From NCBI GenBank assembly GCA_015680685.1, contig MNCI01020127.1, positions 142,946-182,990 on the forward strand: a stretch of 40,045 nt of DNA, given 5' to 3'. This stretch comes from Gnetum montanum. Taxonomy: Eukaryota; Streptophyta; Gnetopsida; Gnetales; Gnetaceae. The notes beneath the pieces were generated by a model. It did no database searches, was not told the DNA's origin, and was given only the letters and a program-made list of their open reading frames with translations. Positions within the stretch are counted from its first letter, which is position 1, and each line of letters opens with the position of its first letter. Of this stretch, positions 20,992 through 32,939 are shown in pieces. Both the position numbers and the translations under genes were made by a program.

Positions 20992-23259
20992 ATGGCGGTT
21001 GATTTCAGAGATCTTTCTGTAGTACCAAGCCCCTCATCAGATATAGTGTTGCAGAACCGCGAGGATGTGCCAAGGAATCGGATTGGGGAGCCTTATGCGG
21101 ACGCTGTGCAGTATTTGGAGACGCAGTTCAGACTGCTCAGAGAAGATCTGCTCTCGCCCTATCGGGATGCCATTATCGCCCTCTCAAGCGGCCTCCCCTG
21201 CCCGGACGACATCGAAATGTATAGCAACGTCACCTTGCTTGGCCTGGCAGCCGGCTCCGATGGAATCGAACTCCGCATCAAATTGGAAGGTCGAGAAGAC
21301 GTGAAGTGGGACAATACCCGCCTGCTCATGTGCAATTCTCTGCTCTGTCTCTCCACCGACGATTTCCAAACTTTCTCTTTCGCGGTCGTCTCCAGTCGCA
21401 GCATCAAAGCTCTGGAAATGCACAGCAACCTCGGCATCCGGCCGTTGCAGAACCCGGAGGAGGAGCCTCTGTACGAATCTCTGAGATGTGCGCATACACA
21501 GCGCAGGAAGCTCAAATTCAGCATGTTCGAGAGCCGCAGCTCGTTTCTGGAAGCATACGTTCATGCTCTGCGCAACCTGCAGAGACCCCACATGGAGAAA
21601 CTCCGTTTTCTGCCAAATTTCATGGCTCTGGAATCGGCCGTGGAGGACGCGGATGCCGGTTTCGTGGATTGGAAGGGCTTCTGCGCGGGCCTGGATGAGA
21701 CGCAGGCAGAAGCAGTTCGCCATGGAGTCACCAAGAGTCTGGCACTCATCCAGGGCCCGCCCGGCACCGGCAAAACTTTCACGGCGCTCAGAATCATGCG
21801 GGCATTGTTGGCCGCGAAACCCAGAAGCAAGGCGCCTGTTCTGGTCGTATGTTATACAAACAGAGCGCTGGATCAGTTCCTGGAAGGCGTTTACGAGTTC
21901 GAGAAGAGCCTGGTCCGCATGGGTTCTGCTTCGCAGAGACGGGTCCTGTCCCGTCGCTGCTTCCGGAAGATCTCTGCAAAGCATGGCTCCGTTTTACAGA
22001 AATTCAGGGTTGTGGGCATGACTGCCACTTTCGCTGCCAGAAACCATGAACTGTTGCAGGCTCTGGCGCCGCAGATCATGATTGTGGAGGAAGCGGCACA
22101 CGTCACGGAGGCTCAGCTCGTGGGTTGCCTCGTTCCTTCCCTGCAACGGCTTGTTCTCGTGGGCGACCACCTGCAACTTCGGCCCCAGGTGGCCTGCTAC
22201 AGTCTCGCCAAAACCCACAACCTGGACGTCTCCCTCTTCGAAAAACTGGTGCTCAACGGCCTCGAATATAGGACTCTGGCAGTCCAGAGACGCATGCGGC
22301 CGCAGATTTCTTCACTCGTATCTGGGTTCTACGCCAATCAGCTCCGAGACCATCATTCTGTGAAAGATTTTCCGCGAGTCACAGGCATGGCCGATGATGT
22401 TTTGTTTATCGATCATGGATACCCGGAGGAGAAAAAAGCAGCAGGAGCAGGAGAAGAAGGTGATGGAGGTCGTTTGTCGCGGAGAAATCCAATGGAGGCA
22501 CGCATGGTGGTTCGCCTCTGTCATTATCTTGTGCAATTCTGCGCCTACGATGCCTCCGATGTCACGGTTCTGTGCATGTACAGAGCACAGGTGGACATCA
22601 TTCTGGCAAGGCTGCGTTCCATTTTCTTGGCCCAGTTCTCGGACAAGAACGACCAGGAGCACCTCGTCCCCAGGGTGAGGAGCGTGGATGAGTTTCAGGG
22701 CGAGGAAAGCAAAATCATTCTGCTGTCTCTGGTCCGGAATTTCTCAGAGAAATCGCGTTCCTCGCGCGGCATCGGATTCCTGGGCAGCGCGAACAGAGTC
22801 TGTGTGGCGTTGTCCCGTGCCAGACATGGGCTCTATATCTTCGGGAACGCTCAGCTTCTGCGCGAAAACTCTGAAATCTGGACTGAAGTAATTGACGACG
22901 GTGGAATGGTGATCCGTGAAACTGCGGCCAAATTGGTGTGTCCGAAGCATCCGACGGAGGAATTTGAGTGGAAGATCATGGAAGATGATTCGGGACCTGC
23001 AAATTTCTGCAGACGTACGTGTGACCAGAGGCGGCATTGTGGGCACCTTTGCCGAGTGAAATGCCCGCAGCACCGATTCAGCCATGACAGTGACGAAGGG
23101 GAATTGCAGGAGGAGTCATCCAAGTGCAGGGAGATATGTGGAAAGTCTGTGAGAGGCTGCAACCATCCCTGTGTTAGAATTTGTCACTTCGGCAAGAAAT
23201 GCCCCACCTGCGCTCTGTGCAGGTCTCCCCGGAAATGCTGGCGCCCGAGATTTCGTTAA
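20992..23259 (+). CDS. ZNFX1-like SF1 helicase with C-terminal NF-X1-type zinc fingers
   Basis: A 755-residue protein in one uninterrupted exon. The ATG at 20992 is chosen because its context (AACAATGGCG) matches the plant consensus; an in-frame ATG at 20947 has a poor context and lies before a likely splice acceptor. Near the N-terminus EPYADAVQYLETQFRLLRED (about residues 35-54) is typical of ZNFX1-type proteins. Helicase motifs in order are GPPGTGKT (255-262), VEEAAHVTE (motif II from 365), GDHLQLRP (391-398), VDEFQGEE (565-572) and VALSRARHG (605-613). The Cys/His-rich tail (647-755) has two NF-X1-type fingers, around CGHLCRVKC and CNHPCVRICH. Animal ZNFX1 proteins are far longer and have more fingers, so this is a short form. 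The family are UPF1-like RNA helicases linked to small-RNA inheritance in nematodes and antiviral RNA sensing in mammals. The role in plants is not known to me. The gene is GC-rich and CpG-rich unlike its surroundings and appears intact. Confidence 0.9.
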   Translation: MAVDFRDLSVVPSPSSDIVLQNREDVPRNRIGEPYADAVQYLETQFRLLREDLLSPYRDAIIALSSGLPCPDDIEMYSNVTLLGLAAGSDGIELRIKLEGREDVKWDNTRLLMCNSLLCLSTDDFQTFSFAVVSSRSIKALEMHSNLGIRPLQNPEEEPLYESLRCAHTQRRKLKFSMFESRSSFLEAYVHALRNLQRPHMEKLRFLPNFMALESAVEDADAGFVDWKGFCAGLDETQAEAVRHGVTKSLALIQGPPGTGKTFTALRIMRALLAAKPRSKAPVLVVCYTNRALDQFLEGVYEFEKSLVRMGSASQRRVLSRRCFRKISAKHGSVLQKFRVVGMTATFAARNHELLQALAPQIMIVEEAAHVTEAQLVGCLVPSLQRLVLVGDHLQLRPQVACYSLAKTHNLDVSLFEKLVLNGLEYRTLAVQRRMRPQISSLVSGFYANQLRDHHSVKDFPRVTGMADDVLFIDHGYPEEKKAAGAGEEGDGGRLSRRNPMEARMVVRLCHYLVQFCAYDASDVTVLCMYRAQVDIILARLRSIFLAQFSDKNDQEHLVPRVRSVDEFQGEESKIILLSLVRNFSEKSRSSRGIGFLGSANRVCVALSRARHGLYIFGNAQLLRENSEIWTEVIDDGGMVIRETAAKLVCPKHPTEEFEWKIMEDDSGPANFCRRTCDQRRHCGHLCRVKCPQHRFSHDSDEGELQEESSKCREICGKSVRGCNHPCVRICHFGKKCPTCALCRSPRKCWRPRFR

Positions 23260-24399
23260 TGGCATGCGCTGAGTTATCTCGGTTTTCAGTACATGGGAAT
23301 GGATCTTCGAGTTCCTCGTACTGTTGCTGCATGAAAATGGAGGTGCATTTTCCCAGGTTTTGTTTCATCACATGGTTTTTCTTGTAATCGTGAATAACTA
23401 CTGTTGGTTTCCAGTTTTGGGATGATAACTGTAATTTGCAACTTTGCTCTTCGTCTCGGTTTAGTGGTAAGGCCAAAGGTTCCTTGTCTTGAATGGCAGT
23501 TGCAGTTCCAACAACTAGTGCTCGCAGAAACCTGACAATGTGCTGCGAGTTGCTAATTTTGCATCCCTGTTACCGTTGAGTGTTGTATTTTTGGATTTTT
23601 CTATACCATGCCTTGTCTTGGCATGATTAGGGCAAACATTAAGAACGTTAATCACGGGTCATTTGAATTATTAATTTTGATGCTTTGGTAAACCAACATG
23701 TTTAACCTTTAATCGAAGGGAGAGATTGCACACTCAGATTAGTTAACGAGGCAAGTTACAGGTTTCTTTTAACATTTAATGATCTAATTATTTTTAAACA
23801 TATTTATATTTATGTTTGTCATTGTGGTTTGCATGTTAAAAGGTTTTTTAACATATAATGATTGAACATTCTAAATATTCTACATTTAATTACAAATAAA
23901 CTATTTCAAATGAGGTACTTTATTAGAATTAAACCTATAACTTGTAAAATGCAGTTCATATGCTTTAAGAAACAAGTCACTTGTCTTGATCCCATCTACT
24001 TGGCCTATGCCATTGTATTTGTAGTTAATATGTTTAAGAACTTTGGTAAAAATGATCTTTATCCCTCTTTTCATCAAAATTGAAATCAAAACTAAAAATT
24101 TTATTACATCAGTATACTCTTGGGATCTATTGCACAACAGAAATGTACATGCTATGAGTTTTGAAAACATCATTAGGAATTACCAAATGTTCTTGGTAAC
24201 ATTTCAAACAAATCTACCAAATTTGCAATTGTAATATCCCATTTATGTTTAATGTGCTCTAATGAAAGATATTGTATGAAAATATAGTATTCATCTTCAA
24301 TGTTATTTGTATTACATAGTAGAAATATTCATTCTTCATGAGAAATTTTGAGCCATCTATTTGTTTTAACGTTGAGATAATGAGATCCCATGGATAATT
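23260..24399. other. 3' flank of the helicase gene, then AT-rich DNA
   Basis: About 300 bp of moderate GC content after the stop probably include the 3' UTR. No single convincing polyadenylation signal was picked. Beyond about 23580 the sequence is AT-rich with no recognisable gene. Confidence 0.4.
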
Positions 24400-25420
24400 G
24401 CTAATGAAGAAATATTTTTTTAAATTCTTCATTTTCCTAAACCTTTTGAAATATTGCTTGTTTTACCAAATCGTAAAGTTGGTTCGGATCAAAATAGAGA
24501 ATGTACTCTTGAATATTCCATTTATTAAGCCAGGAAATTCCCTCATGGAGCCATTCTTTATCATGGGTTTCCATTATTATTGTTTTGCAATATTTATCCA
24601 ATGAAGATGTAGAAAGATTATGAGTGTAAGCTATAAACTAACAAATATCTTCAACTTATAATGACATCATCTTGACTTCAAGAAATATAATATCGTATTG
24701 TATTTGTCTCTTCATTTTAAACTCATCAAGCAAAAAATGCTTTTGAATTTCTATTATTTGTTTCTAATACTTATTTGATATAACAAATCCCTTATAACAC
24801 TTCCATAAAGAATGGTAGATTGAACAATGGCATGATAAAGTTGTTTTTGAATATCTCAAGTTATAATAGATTCCTTCTTATATTTGTTTTTTAAAACAAA
24901 TAAGGATTTTATACTTCTTTTATCTTTGAGTAATAAACTGATTTCATTTGTAGTTATAGAAGCATTCTAGGCTAAGATATTTGTAGGAGGAAAGTATGTC
25001 CACATGTTCATGTCTTATAGTAAAATTGTATATCTTATTATGTATGTCACAAATTATATTTTTTATATTTTGGATATTAACTTTCATTCATAAATATCGA
25101 CAAAAGTCATTAAGAGTATTAAGCATTTGTGGCAATCCTTCCATTGAATTTGAAATTAAGGTAACATCATCAACACAGAGTAATGCAAATTGAGTTGGTA
25201 TTTTATGCATACACTCTTCAAGTTCATCAATTGAAAACCAAAATAAAATAGGAGAAAGAGAACATACTTATTGAACACCAACAAAACTATTAAATAAAAT
25301 TCTTTTTTGCTCATTTGTAAACTAAAGACATACCTCTTTCTAAAATTTTTGAATAGTGAATAATAGTGGGTTAGGAATTTCTAAATTTTAAATGCCTCTA
25401 TAAACTACTTCAAATGATGG
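24400..25420 (-). pseudogene. Degenerate LINE (non-LTR retrotransposon) reverse transcriptase
   Basis: Read on the minus strand from about 25420, RT motifs appear in order: IPNPLLFTIQKF, then GVQ-VCSLSPILFWFSIDEL (about 25280-25220, with a stop for the usual Gln/Gly), then CVDDVTLISNSMEGLP (about 25178-25132; VDD in place of the usual ADD), then SSYKYLSLECF (about 24990) and STILYGSVIRDL (about 24800). A C-terminal tail (HEGISWLNKWNIQEYILYFD) lies near 24550-24490. The order and spacing are those of plant LINE ORF2. Several stops and frame changes show it is dead. The endonuclease part is not identified upstream. Confidence 0.6.
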
Positions 25421-27094
25421 AATCATAAGCTTAAAAAAATTTCTACAAAGTATATAAAAATTGACTTGTGTGAACTTTTTTACTCTATTAATGTTAAAGT
25501 TTATATGCTAATTGAATTTCATTGCATTTGTAACAAATTGGTGTTGCCTTAGGGTCTTTTATAGGGAGATACACTTTTTGTAATTAAGAGAATAACATTG
25601 ATATTATGGAAATATAAAATCATAGCTCTCTTTATAATGGTAACTGTTGCTTGTAATCCTAACAATTATAAGTATAGTAAGTCTTACTAATTGAGCTGCT
25701 TACGAATCATTATATGATGAACAAAGTCACATAGTACTGATTCCATAACTTTGTAATTATTTTTAGTTCTAGTAATTCATAATTATCATCTTTGGGTTTA
25801 TTATATCTCCAAGTTCTGCTTTATGTTAAGTTCCTAAGAACTTATTGTATTTTGGTGATGTTTCTCTTCTTATTAATGCACCTTTTTTTGGTTCATATCC
25901 ACTTCTCCATTGCAAGGTTCTAATATACTTACAATTGTTATTTGTAACTCAATGTATTATAAACTTCTATAGTTATGATACACTTCTTCGTATGCCTTCC
26001 TTTCACGGAGTGTTACAAAATACCTTTTCATAAGTTTTTCTTTTTTTGCTATTGTAACCTTCTTGATGACATTCACTTCTCATTTAAGAAACTAGATTAG
26101 GCTACATATGCCATAACTTAGATCTTCTCATTCTCTTTAGGAAACCAAGATCCTTTGATGCAAGGATTACTTTTGTCTTCTACAACACTTCTTTAATATC
26201 CAGTTACTTCTTTAACCTTTTAGTTTTGGTACTTGGGTGCTCGTTACAAATTTTGTGTTTCATAATAGCTTCTTGCATTGCTCCATGCTCTTGTTTTCTC
26301 TTGTGACATAAAACAGTTATTCTTCATAATTTTACAAATTGTTATGATTCGTAAACTCTTGTGTATTACAAACATTGTTGTAGGTGTTGCTCCAATGCCA
26401 CTTCCTTATCTTACTTAGTCTCTCATACTCATTGTTTATTCTTCTTCATTCCTTTTATCTATTCTTCATATGTTCTGAAGTAAGCAATTATGCTTTCTTA
26501 ACCTTCATAAAGAGTTTTGATTATTTATTGAGTCATCATGATCATTCATAATTGTTGTTGGATTATGTTAAGAAACTAATGATGGTACTTTAACTTAAGA
26601 GTATACTCCAATAATCAATAAAATATTTTAAAGTGATGAGATGATAAATGTTGTTAGGAAATCACATGTATCTGACTTTATTCAACACATCTTCTAAGCA
26701 TATTAAAGAACTTTCTTTATTTTAATCTTAAAAATATTTGCAAAATGGTAGTACAAATAGTATTTTGAAAAATTTAGGGTAGTGTACAAGAAAATAAACT
26801 ATCATATCCTTACAAGATTTAGTTCTTTAATTTAATGCATATGATTATTTTTTTAATGTTTTCAATTCATTTTAATGAATTAGCTTTAATATTCTTGGTT
26901 AAATCACATGATTACATTACTATCATTACTGTTATTATTATTGTTATTGTTACTAGTTTCCTACATTAGTAAATGCAATCCACTTATTAGGATATTTTGT
27001 TAAAGTTTTGTATCCCTTATTTTACTACTGTTGGAGCTCAGTCATAGATCTACTTCATATTTTATGATTTAATATTGAAATCCAATTACCCTAG
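25421..27094. other. AT-rich DNA, possibly more LINE remnant; nothing firm
   Basis: On the minus strand near 25900-25700 fragments such as YNKFLGT and DDNYELLELKIITKLWNQYY are readable but not assignable. The rest is low-complexity AT-rich sequence. Confidence 0.35.
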
Positions 27095-27964
27095 TGATGA
27101 GTGGTAGAGTAATCCAACACCCAACCATATAAGTCACAAGTGTTTACGCACAACTAGATCGTAATTTGTGGATGAGGCAATTTGAATATGCTAGTAATTA
27201 GTTTAAGTTCAAGACTGTTGTCTTCCCACATGGAGCTAGTGAAGTCTATGTGTATGGTTTAGCTTACTGTGAGGTATATGATAATTGATGTTGTTGGGCC
27301 ATTGATACTCCTAGTGAACATGATGAAATGGAAATAGTTTCTAAGTCTAAGTAAAATAATAAGCAAATCTATTTTATTCTAAGGTGATGGATATCTGATC
27401 CTGGCCTACTATACATGCTTTGGACTCATCCAATCATCACTGGGATTACCAAGTGTACCACTATTGGGCATGCCAAGCGATAATACTGGATAACTACACT
27501 TAGCACTCGTAACTAGTCGTATCCATACTACTTACTTTTTGCATGTAAAAGAAAGTGCTTGTAAAGTAAATGATTAACTAGGGAAAATAGGAACAATTAT
27601 TCTAAGTAAATAGAAAGAAAACTAAGTGGATGTTGCAATGATGATAAGCAATTTTGATCTTTATTGCTAGAAATGAATTGTGTCCAGTACAATTCATTCA
27701 AATAAAGACACCATACAATCACTCAACACCACTCTACAGGTATACACTTAAGTGCTAAAGACTAAATTGACAAAAAAAAAAAAACTAAAAGAGTTTTGCT
27801 GTTGTTGAATAAAATCTATTGTGGATTCATGTGTCTAAGCGTTGTATTTATAGGTTGACACACATCTCGCAATATCACATTTATGACAATGTAGCTAGTG
27901 CTACAATATTAGAGTTATGATATTGTATATCTGATATCATAGTTTGCCAAATTTGGATTTATCA
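27095..27964 (-). repeat. 3' LTR of element B (inverted copy of the element A family)
   Basis: On the minus strand it starts TGATAAATCCAAATTTGGCA (27964 downward), has CCTATAAATA (27854-27845) and the family polyadenylation motif near 27660, and ends CCACTCATCA at 27095. It is 870 bp, against 866 bp in element A. It is preceded by a polypurine tract (GGAGGTA, 27971-27965). The five bases outside the end (27090-27094) are CCTAG. Confidence 0.85.
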
Positions 27965-28750
27965 TACCTCCACGATTGATTGAAAACTTGTCCTTGAGTT
28001 AACACAAACTAAGGATAGAGTTCCTTACAAAATTGAGAGGTAGATTTACATGACACTATTTACAAGACTCTTTATGCTGTAGTGGTGTTTTTACAAAAAT
28101 ATAACACATGACATGATAGACAACCTTAACAAAAAACAAAACTTGATGAAGCTTGGTGTAGCCTATGTAGATCATGGTGGTGGTGGCTCCTTCATTGGTT
28201 GCTTTCCCTTGTCATCAAGCTTCTGAAAACTATATATGTTTAAGAGTGCTTGAAGTTTTTTCTCCTTTGTTCTTGGATCATGTACCATCCATGCCTATTG
28301 TGAAATGTGTGATGGAGTGGGTAAATCCCATGAACATGGTAGCTATGGGAACATTTGATTAGCCTTAACATACCATGCCACAAACTATCTCCTCTCTTCT
28401 TCAAATACTTTGGCCTTTGCTCATAGTTCATGGTAATCTAACAATCTTCTGGCCACATTTGCTACAACATTTTTTTGCCCCTAGTAGCTAGCCTTTACTA
28501 GTAATTCAGAGTTTGATGCCTGAAGTTTCTATAAGGCATCTTTCCAATATGCAAACTCCTTTTCATACAAAGCATATGTGGCTACTACTTGCTATTCAAG
28601 TTCATTTCTAGACTTGCCTATTGTTAACATGGCCAAGTTAGCGTAATGAAGGTTAACTAATCCCATGTACTCTTTTAGGTCTTCTATTTGTAGGTCTTTA
28701 TTTTTTACTTTGATTTGGTGGACATGAGCATAATTGTTTAGGATGGGCTG
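27965..28750 (-). pseudogene. Element B: 3' end of the extra coiled-coil ORF
   Basis: The reverse complement aligns with about 16040-16810 of element A, including the coiled-coil segment, a match to HIAQQAWMVHDPRTKEEK (here HIS in place of HIA, and a stop for one Gln) and the AACTCAAGGACAAG stretch before the polypurine tract. The homology continues to 28750, where the LTR of element C begins, so B was broken by insertion of C. It shows that the extra ORF belongs to the family and is not private to element A. Confidence 0.75.
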
Positions 28751-29618
28751 TGATCAATAGCAAATACCCCTACACTCAACCATACAAATCACAAAGCATT
28801 CACATGTGATTTGGTCAAATTGTATGGACTCTATGTCTTCTAGTACACTAGCCTCTAGGAAGTGAACTTGCCCTAATAGTCATTCTTTGTCTTCCTAGTA
28901 ACACTTTTGATATGCAAGGGTATGGTTAAGTGTAATCGAGGCATATGATTTTTATTATTTTTATGTTTTATGTTTTGGGTGCTTAAAATAAAGAATGAAA
29001 GGAATGAAGTAATTTAATTGCTAATTTAACCCAACCAACTAACCAATGTCTAACTAATCCTAACATAAGCATTTAGTCCCACTTTATGTACACATCTTGA
29101 ACAAGTATAACATTGCTAGGTTACCAAACATAAAGGATTGCTAGGATTACCAAGCATCATGTGCATGCTCGAAGTGGTCATACTTATGTGCTTAATTAAT
29201 TGCTATTTAATCTAGCTTAATTTAGTTTAATTACTTAAAATATTAAATAAAATTATTGAAAACATTTAATCTAGTTGAAGTGCTACAAGGTTTATCAGAA
29301 AGCTTGTCTTTATCGTTGCACACACTATCATGCTTAGGTACAACAGTGCTCAAATAAAGATCCATACACTTAATGATTCTTGCTATGGGCACTTGAGAAA
29401 ATATTCTAACTCTGGGAAAGAAAGACTACAAGAGCTTTGCTATGCTATGACTAATTGACTTCAAAACCATATGCCCAAGTGTTATATTTATAGGTCGATA
29501 CACATCTCATGATATTGGATATCTGACATTGCTTCTAGGTCCCCAATATTAGGTATTTGATGTCAAGGCTTCGATATTGAATATCCAATATTTAAGCTAG
29601 ACAAAATACACTTCATCA
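28751..29618 (-). repeat. 3' LTR of element C
   Basis: On the minus strand it begins TGATGAAGTGTATTTTGTCT (29618 downward), has CCTATAAATA (29494-29485), the AATAAAGAT-type motif (about 29360) and the family end with TATGGTTGAGTGTAGGGGTA (28788-28769), and finishes in TGATCA at 28751. It is 868 bp. A tract reading CATGGGGGTA on the minus strand (29628-29619) is the polypurine tract. Confidence 0.85.
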
Positions 29619-29639
29619 TACCCCCATGATTGAATAAAA

Positions 29640-31339
29640 ACTTGTCCTCAAGTGAACAAGAGGAACAAGTCCCTTATAAAATATTGGAAAGGTATGGGAT
29701 TATTTACTAACATGAAAACTAACTTAAACCAAAAAAATAGATTCTAAGTGCCCAAGTGCATGAATTTACAATATTTTACAAAATTGGATGTTCATGATAA
29801 TAGAATTGAACACTTTGGCCAAAACTGACATCCAACTCCTCTGGAAATTGAAGAATGAGAGAGAAGATTCAATGATCATGAAGGGGCCTCATCACATGGT
29901 GATGCTACTGATTTCTTGGTAAAGATAGTCCTGCCTCCAATCCATGCCCCCCACTACAATCACAACAAAATCATGGATCAGTGTGTAATGTGTAACTTAT
30001 AGCTTTTAGATACCTTGTCTCATCAACAATTATACTTGTCTAGGTTGTGATTATGTTGAATTGATTCTTTTAATAGCATTAGTGGGAAGATTGAAAAATG
30101 GGGTGAAATGGATAAGTGATCCATTATCAAATTCTAAAAATCCCAAATGCAATGAAATGTTTTAAGAGGGTTAAAGCATTCACAACAACAAAAAAGAGGA
30201 TTTCACTGAAAAACATTGTGAATATGCACATAATTGGATGTCATCGATGGGACACACAAAAGGATTTGATTGTGAGAATGCCTAAGGATAAAGAACTTAA
30301 CTAACCCAACCAAAAGGTATGCAAGTGGATCCTCCCAAAAGTAGGCACATGCCCTTTGTTGCCCTTACATATCCTCAAACCAAGGAGTCCACAGACCCCA
30401 TGGGTAATTAATGGTTATGGAAAGTTAAGTATGAGAACTTAGAAAAAACTACCTAAGAATTTCGACACATCAAACCAAGACATAGAACAAGGACATGAAC
30501 ACCAGAAGTGAGGTGAGGCATAGAAAGCATAGATGGATGAGAGAGATAAAGTAGAGTGGAGTTCTTGATTAAGGTCACATGAAGTTCCTAGTGAATTTTG
30601 TGGTTAAATGACTTAATAAAATCCATCCTTAGTCTATACTAAAACCAACCACATTTAGTGACTTTGCATCACCACTCTAAGATTGGTCCATCTCCTTGAG
30701 ATAGAAGAGTGTTCCCATAGAACAACCACCATTCCTTATTTAAGTAGAAAAGAGAAGTAAGAAGTGAGAAAGGGCCTTAGTTAGAGGGGACTTTCATGCA
30801 TGGGTAACATGTCTTGCTAGTCCCATAATGAGTGCTTGTAGCCTATTTATTTTTTTTAAGTGATGTTCTTTGAATTCCTATTATTTTTTTTACTTTTGAA
30901 TTTTTAAAAGAAACCACACCATGCAAAGACTTATTCAACTTCCTATTATTGGTTGACATGGAATAGTAAGAAATCTATGAAAATACTAATGCAACCAAGT
31001 AAGTAGAATAGTATAAAGAGTATTGAGTCCCCTTGAAGTCACATCCTATTCAAACCTTTAAATCATTTCCAAGTCTAGAAACTACCAAGGTCACAAGTTC
31101 GTTAAAGTTTTACATAAGAAAAAGGGACCTCATACTTCCAAAATAAGAAAAACCATAGAGTTTGTGGATGGGTGGATGTCATGGACTCACTACCTATTTC
31201 ATGAAAAAGAAACCATGTCTTAGTTATCAATAACAAAATTCAAAGCTAGAATCTAGACACTAACAATCAAATAATCAAATAGCACATGCCCACATCAAGC
31301 AAACCACACTATACTGAGTTGGCAATAAGACACATTATT
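29640..31339. other. Noncoding spacer of element C
   Basis: Homologous to parts of the element A spacer, including the inverted match to its 25-bp repeat at 30791-30814. No protein of the coiled-coil ORF type was read here on either strand. Confidence 0.5.
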
Positions 31340-31560
31340 GTTAGAACATAATAGGAAAATCACACAAAAATAAAGAAAAATATACAAGAAATTGTAAAAT
31401 ATTCAAGAAAAATAAAACATAATAATGATGTTGTAAAAAAAATTGGAAAAAATTAATAAAATAAAAAACATGTGTAAGATAAAGAAGGCGTAAAACAAAA
31501 TGTTGTGAAAATAACAAGGTGTAAAACAAAAGCATGTAAAAAAAATATGAAAAATTGAGG
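31340..31560. repeat. A-rich low-complexity tract of element C
   Basis: Counterpart, in reverse orientation, of the T-rich tract at 11640-11850 in element A. Confidence 0.6.
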
Positions 31561-31689
31561 AGCCACTATAATGGTTAGCATGGATAACCATCTCCCCCTG
31601 ACTAGGCTGAAAAGAGGAGATCTGAAAGATTGAGCATGGTTGTCCCTCTGATGAGGCATTTATTGCACTAGCTTGCTTAAGCTTATGGA

Positions 31690-32900
31690 AAGGTTTGACT
31701 TGCTATGCGTTGACTAGTTGCTTTTTTTTAGGCTCTCAAGTTTGTAGATTAAGATGACCCTAGGAGGAAAGGTTTCATAAATGATGTAAGGCCCTTTGCA
31801 CAACATCTAGAACTTAGTTCGTTGAGGTATGTGTGTGAGGTTCTAGTAGAGGACCTTATCTCTTGGTTGAAATTTGACTTTCCTAATCTAAGGTCATGAT
31901 GCTTTTTACTAAATGCCTTGTGTAACTCATTAGATGATAGGGTCACTAATCAGTTTTTGTCTAGTAGATTGAGATTCATTAATCTTTCTCTTTGTACTAG
32001 ACTTAAGTCATGTTCAAGGTCATAGGCTATTGAAAGTGTATGGAGCTTGGATTGAATAGGAAGAGTTGGTAATTTTTTGTACATCAACGCATAGGGAGAG
32101 TACCCTATAGGTATCTTCTAGGTGAAGTGGTAGGCCTAAAGGGCATTATTGAGTTTTGTGCTCTAGTCTCTCCTATGTTTGCTAACTATTCTTGTTAAGA
32201 TCTTAGTGATTTCCCTATTTGTAACCTCAACTTAACCATTGGCTTGGGGGTGGTAAGGTGTTATTAATTTATGCTCAACCCCTAAGCGTTGCATGATCTT
32301 TCAAAAGGTAGTGCTTGTAAAATGGATTCTATTGTTATAAATTAGTGCATGTGGCACACCAATCTTTTTTACAACATTCTATTGTATAAACTAAGTAGCA
32401 TTAGAAGATGTAAAGTTGGTGATGACTACTACTTCTGCCCATTTTGTGTAGTAATTAACGACGATGATTATGTACATCTTTCCATTTGACATGGGTGCGA
32501 TGGAACCCATAAAGTTAATGCCCTAGAGGTCAAAGGGTTCTAGTGGTTGAGTCCACTATTGAGGTCCCTCCATACAAGTGGTCATTCCACCATTACATTG
32601 GCAATATTTACAAGAGTTGACAAATTGATGCACATCCTTGAAAAGTATTGGCTAGTAATATCTTGCCAGCAAGATCTTAATGGTCGTGTGTCTCCTTGCA
32701 TAGTGGCCCCCACAAGGATCCTCATGAGGATCCTAGAGAATGCATAGTTGATTATCATTAGGGACATACCAACGAACTAGGCCATCAACACACACCTTGT
32801 AGAGGTGCCCATTGATCTCCATGAAGTGTTTCACCTAGTGAAGAAACTATTATTTCTTCCTGTAGTCTAGCTCTTGTGGAATCTCTTGAGTGAAAAGATA
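31690..32900 (-). pseudogene. Integrase of element C (degenerate)
   Basis: The minus strand reads APMSNGKMYIIIVVNYYTKW, then a stretch ending IGVPHALIYNNRIHFTS, then LGVEHKLITPYHPQANG with VEVTNREITKILTRIVS after one stop (about 32490-32170). The C-terminal part has PRDKVLYQNLTHIPQRT and GPYIIYETFPPRV (about 31880-31760), like the Athila integrase tail. Stops again fall mainly at Gln-compatible codons. It is better preserved in places than the copy in element A. Confidence 0.8.
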
Positions 32901-32939
32901 GGTGAGAATGCCATTGTACCATTTAGGCTTAGTGGATAA

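Noticed and set aside
21184-21984. Long antisense open frame (266 codons) inside the helicase gene
   Set aside because: It is a GC-driven shadow of the helicase coding strand, with no recognisable domain. Other antisense and off-frame openings in 21000-23300 were dropped for the same reason.
31341-31659. Several overlapping hydrophobic open frames (Phe/Tyr/Leu-rich), which look like membrane proteins
   Set aside because: They are translations of the A-rich low-complexity tract; the hydrophobicity is a composition effect.
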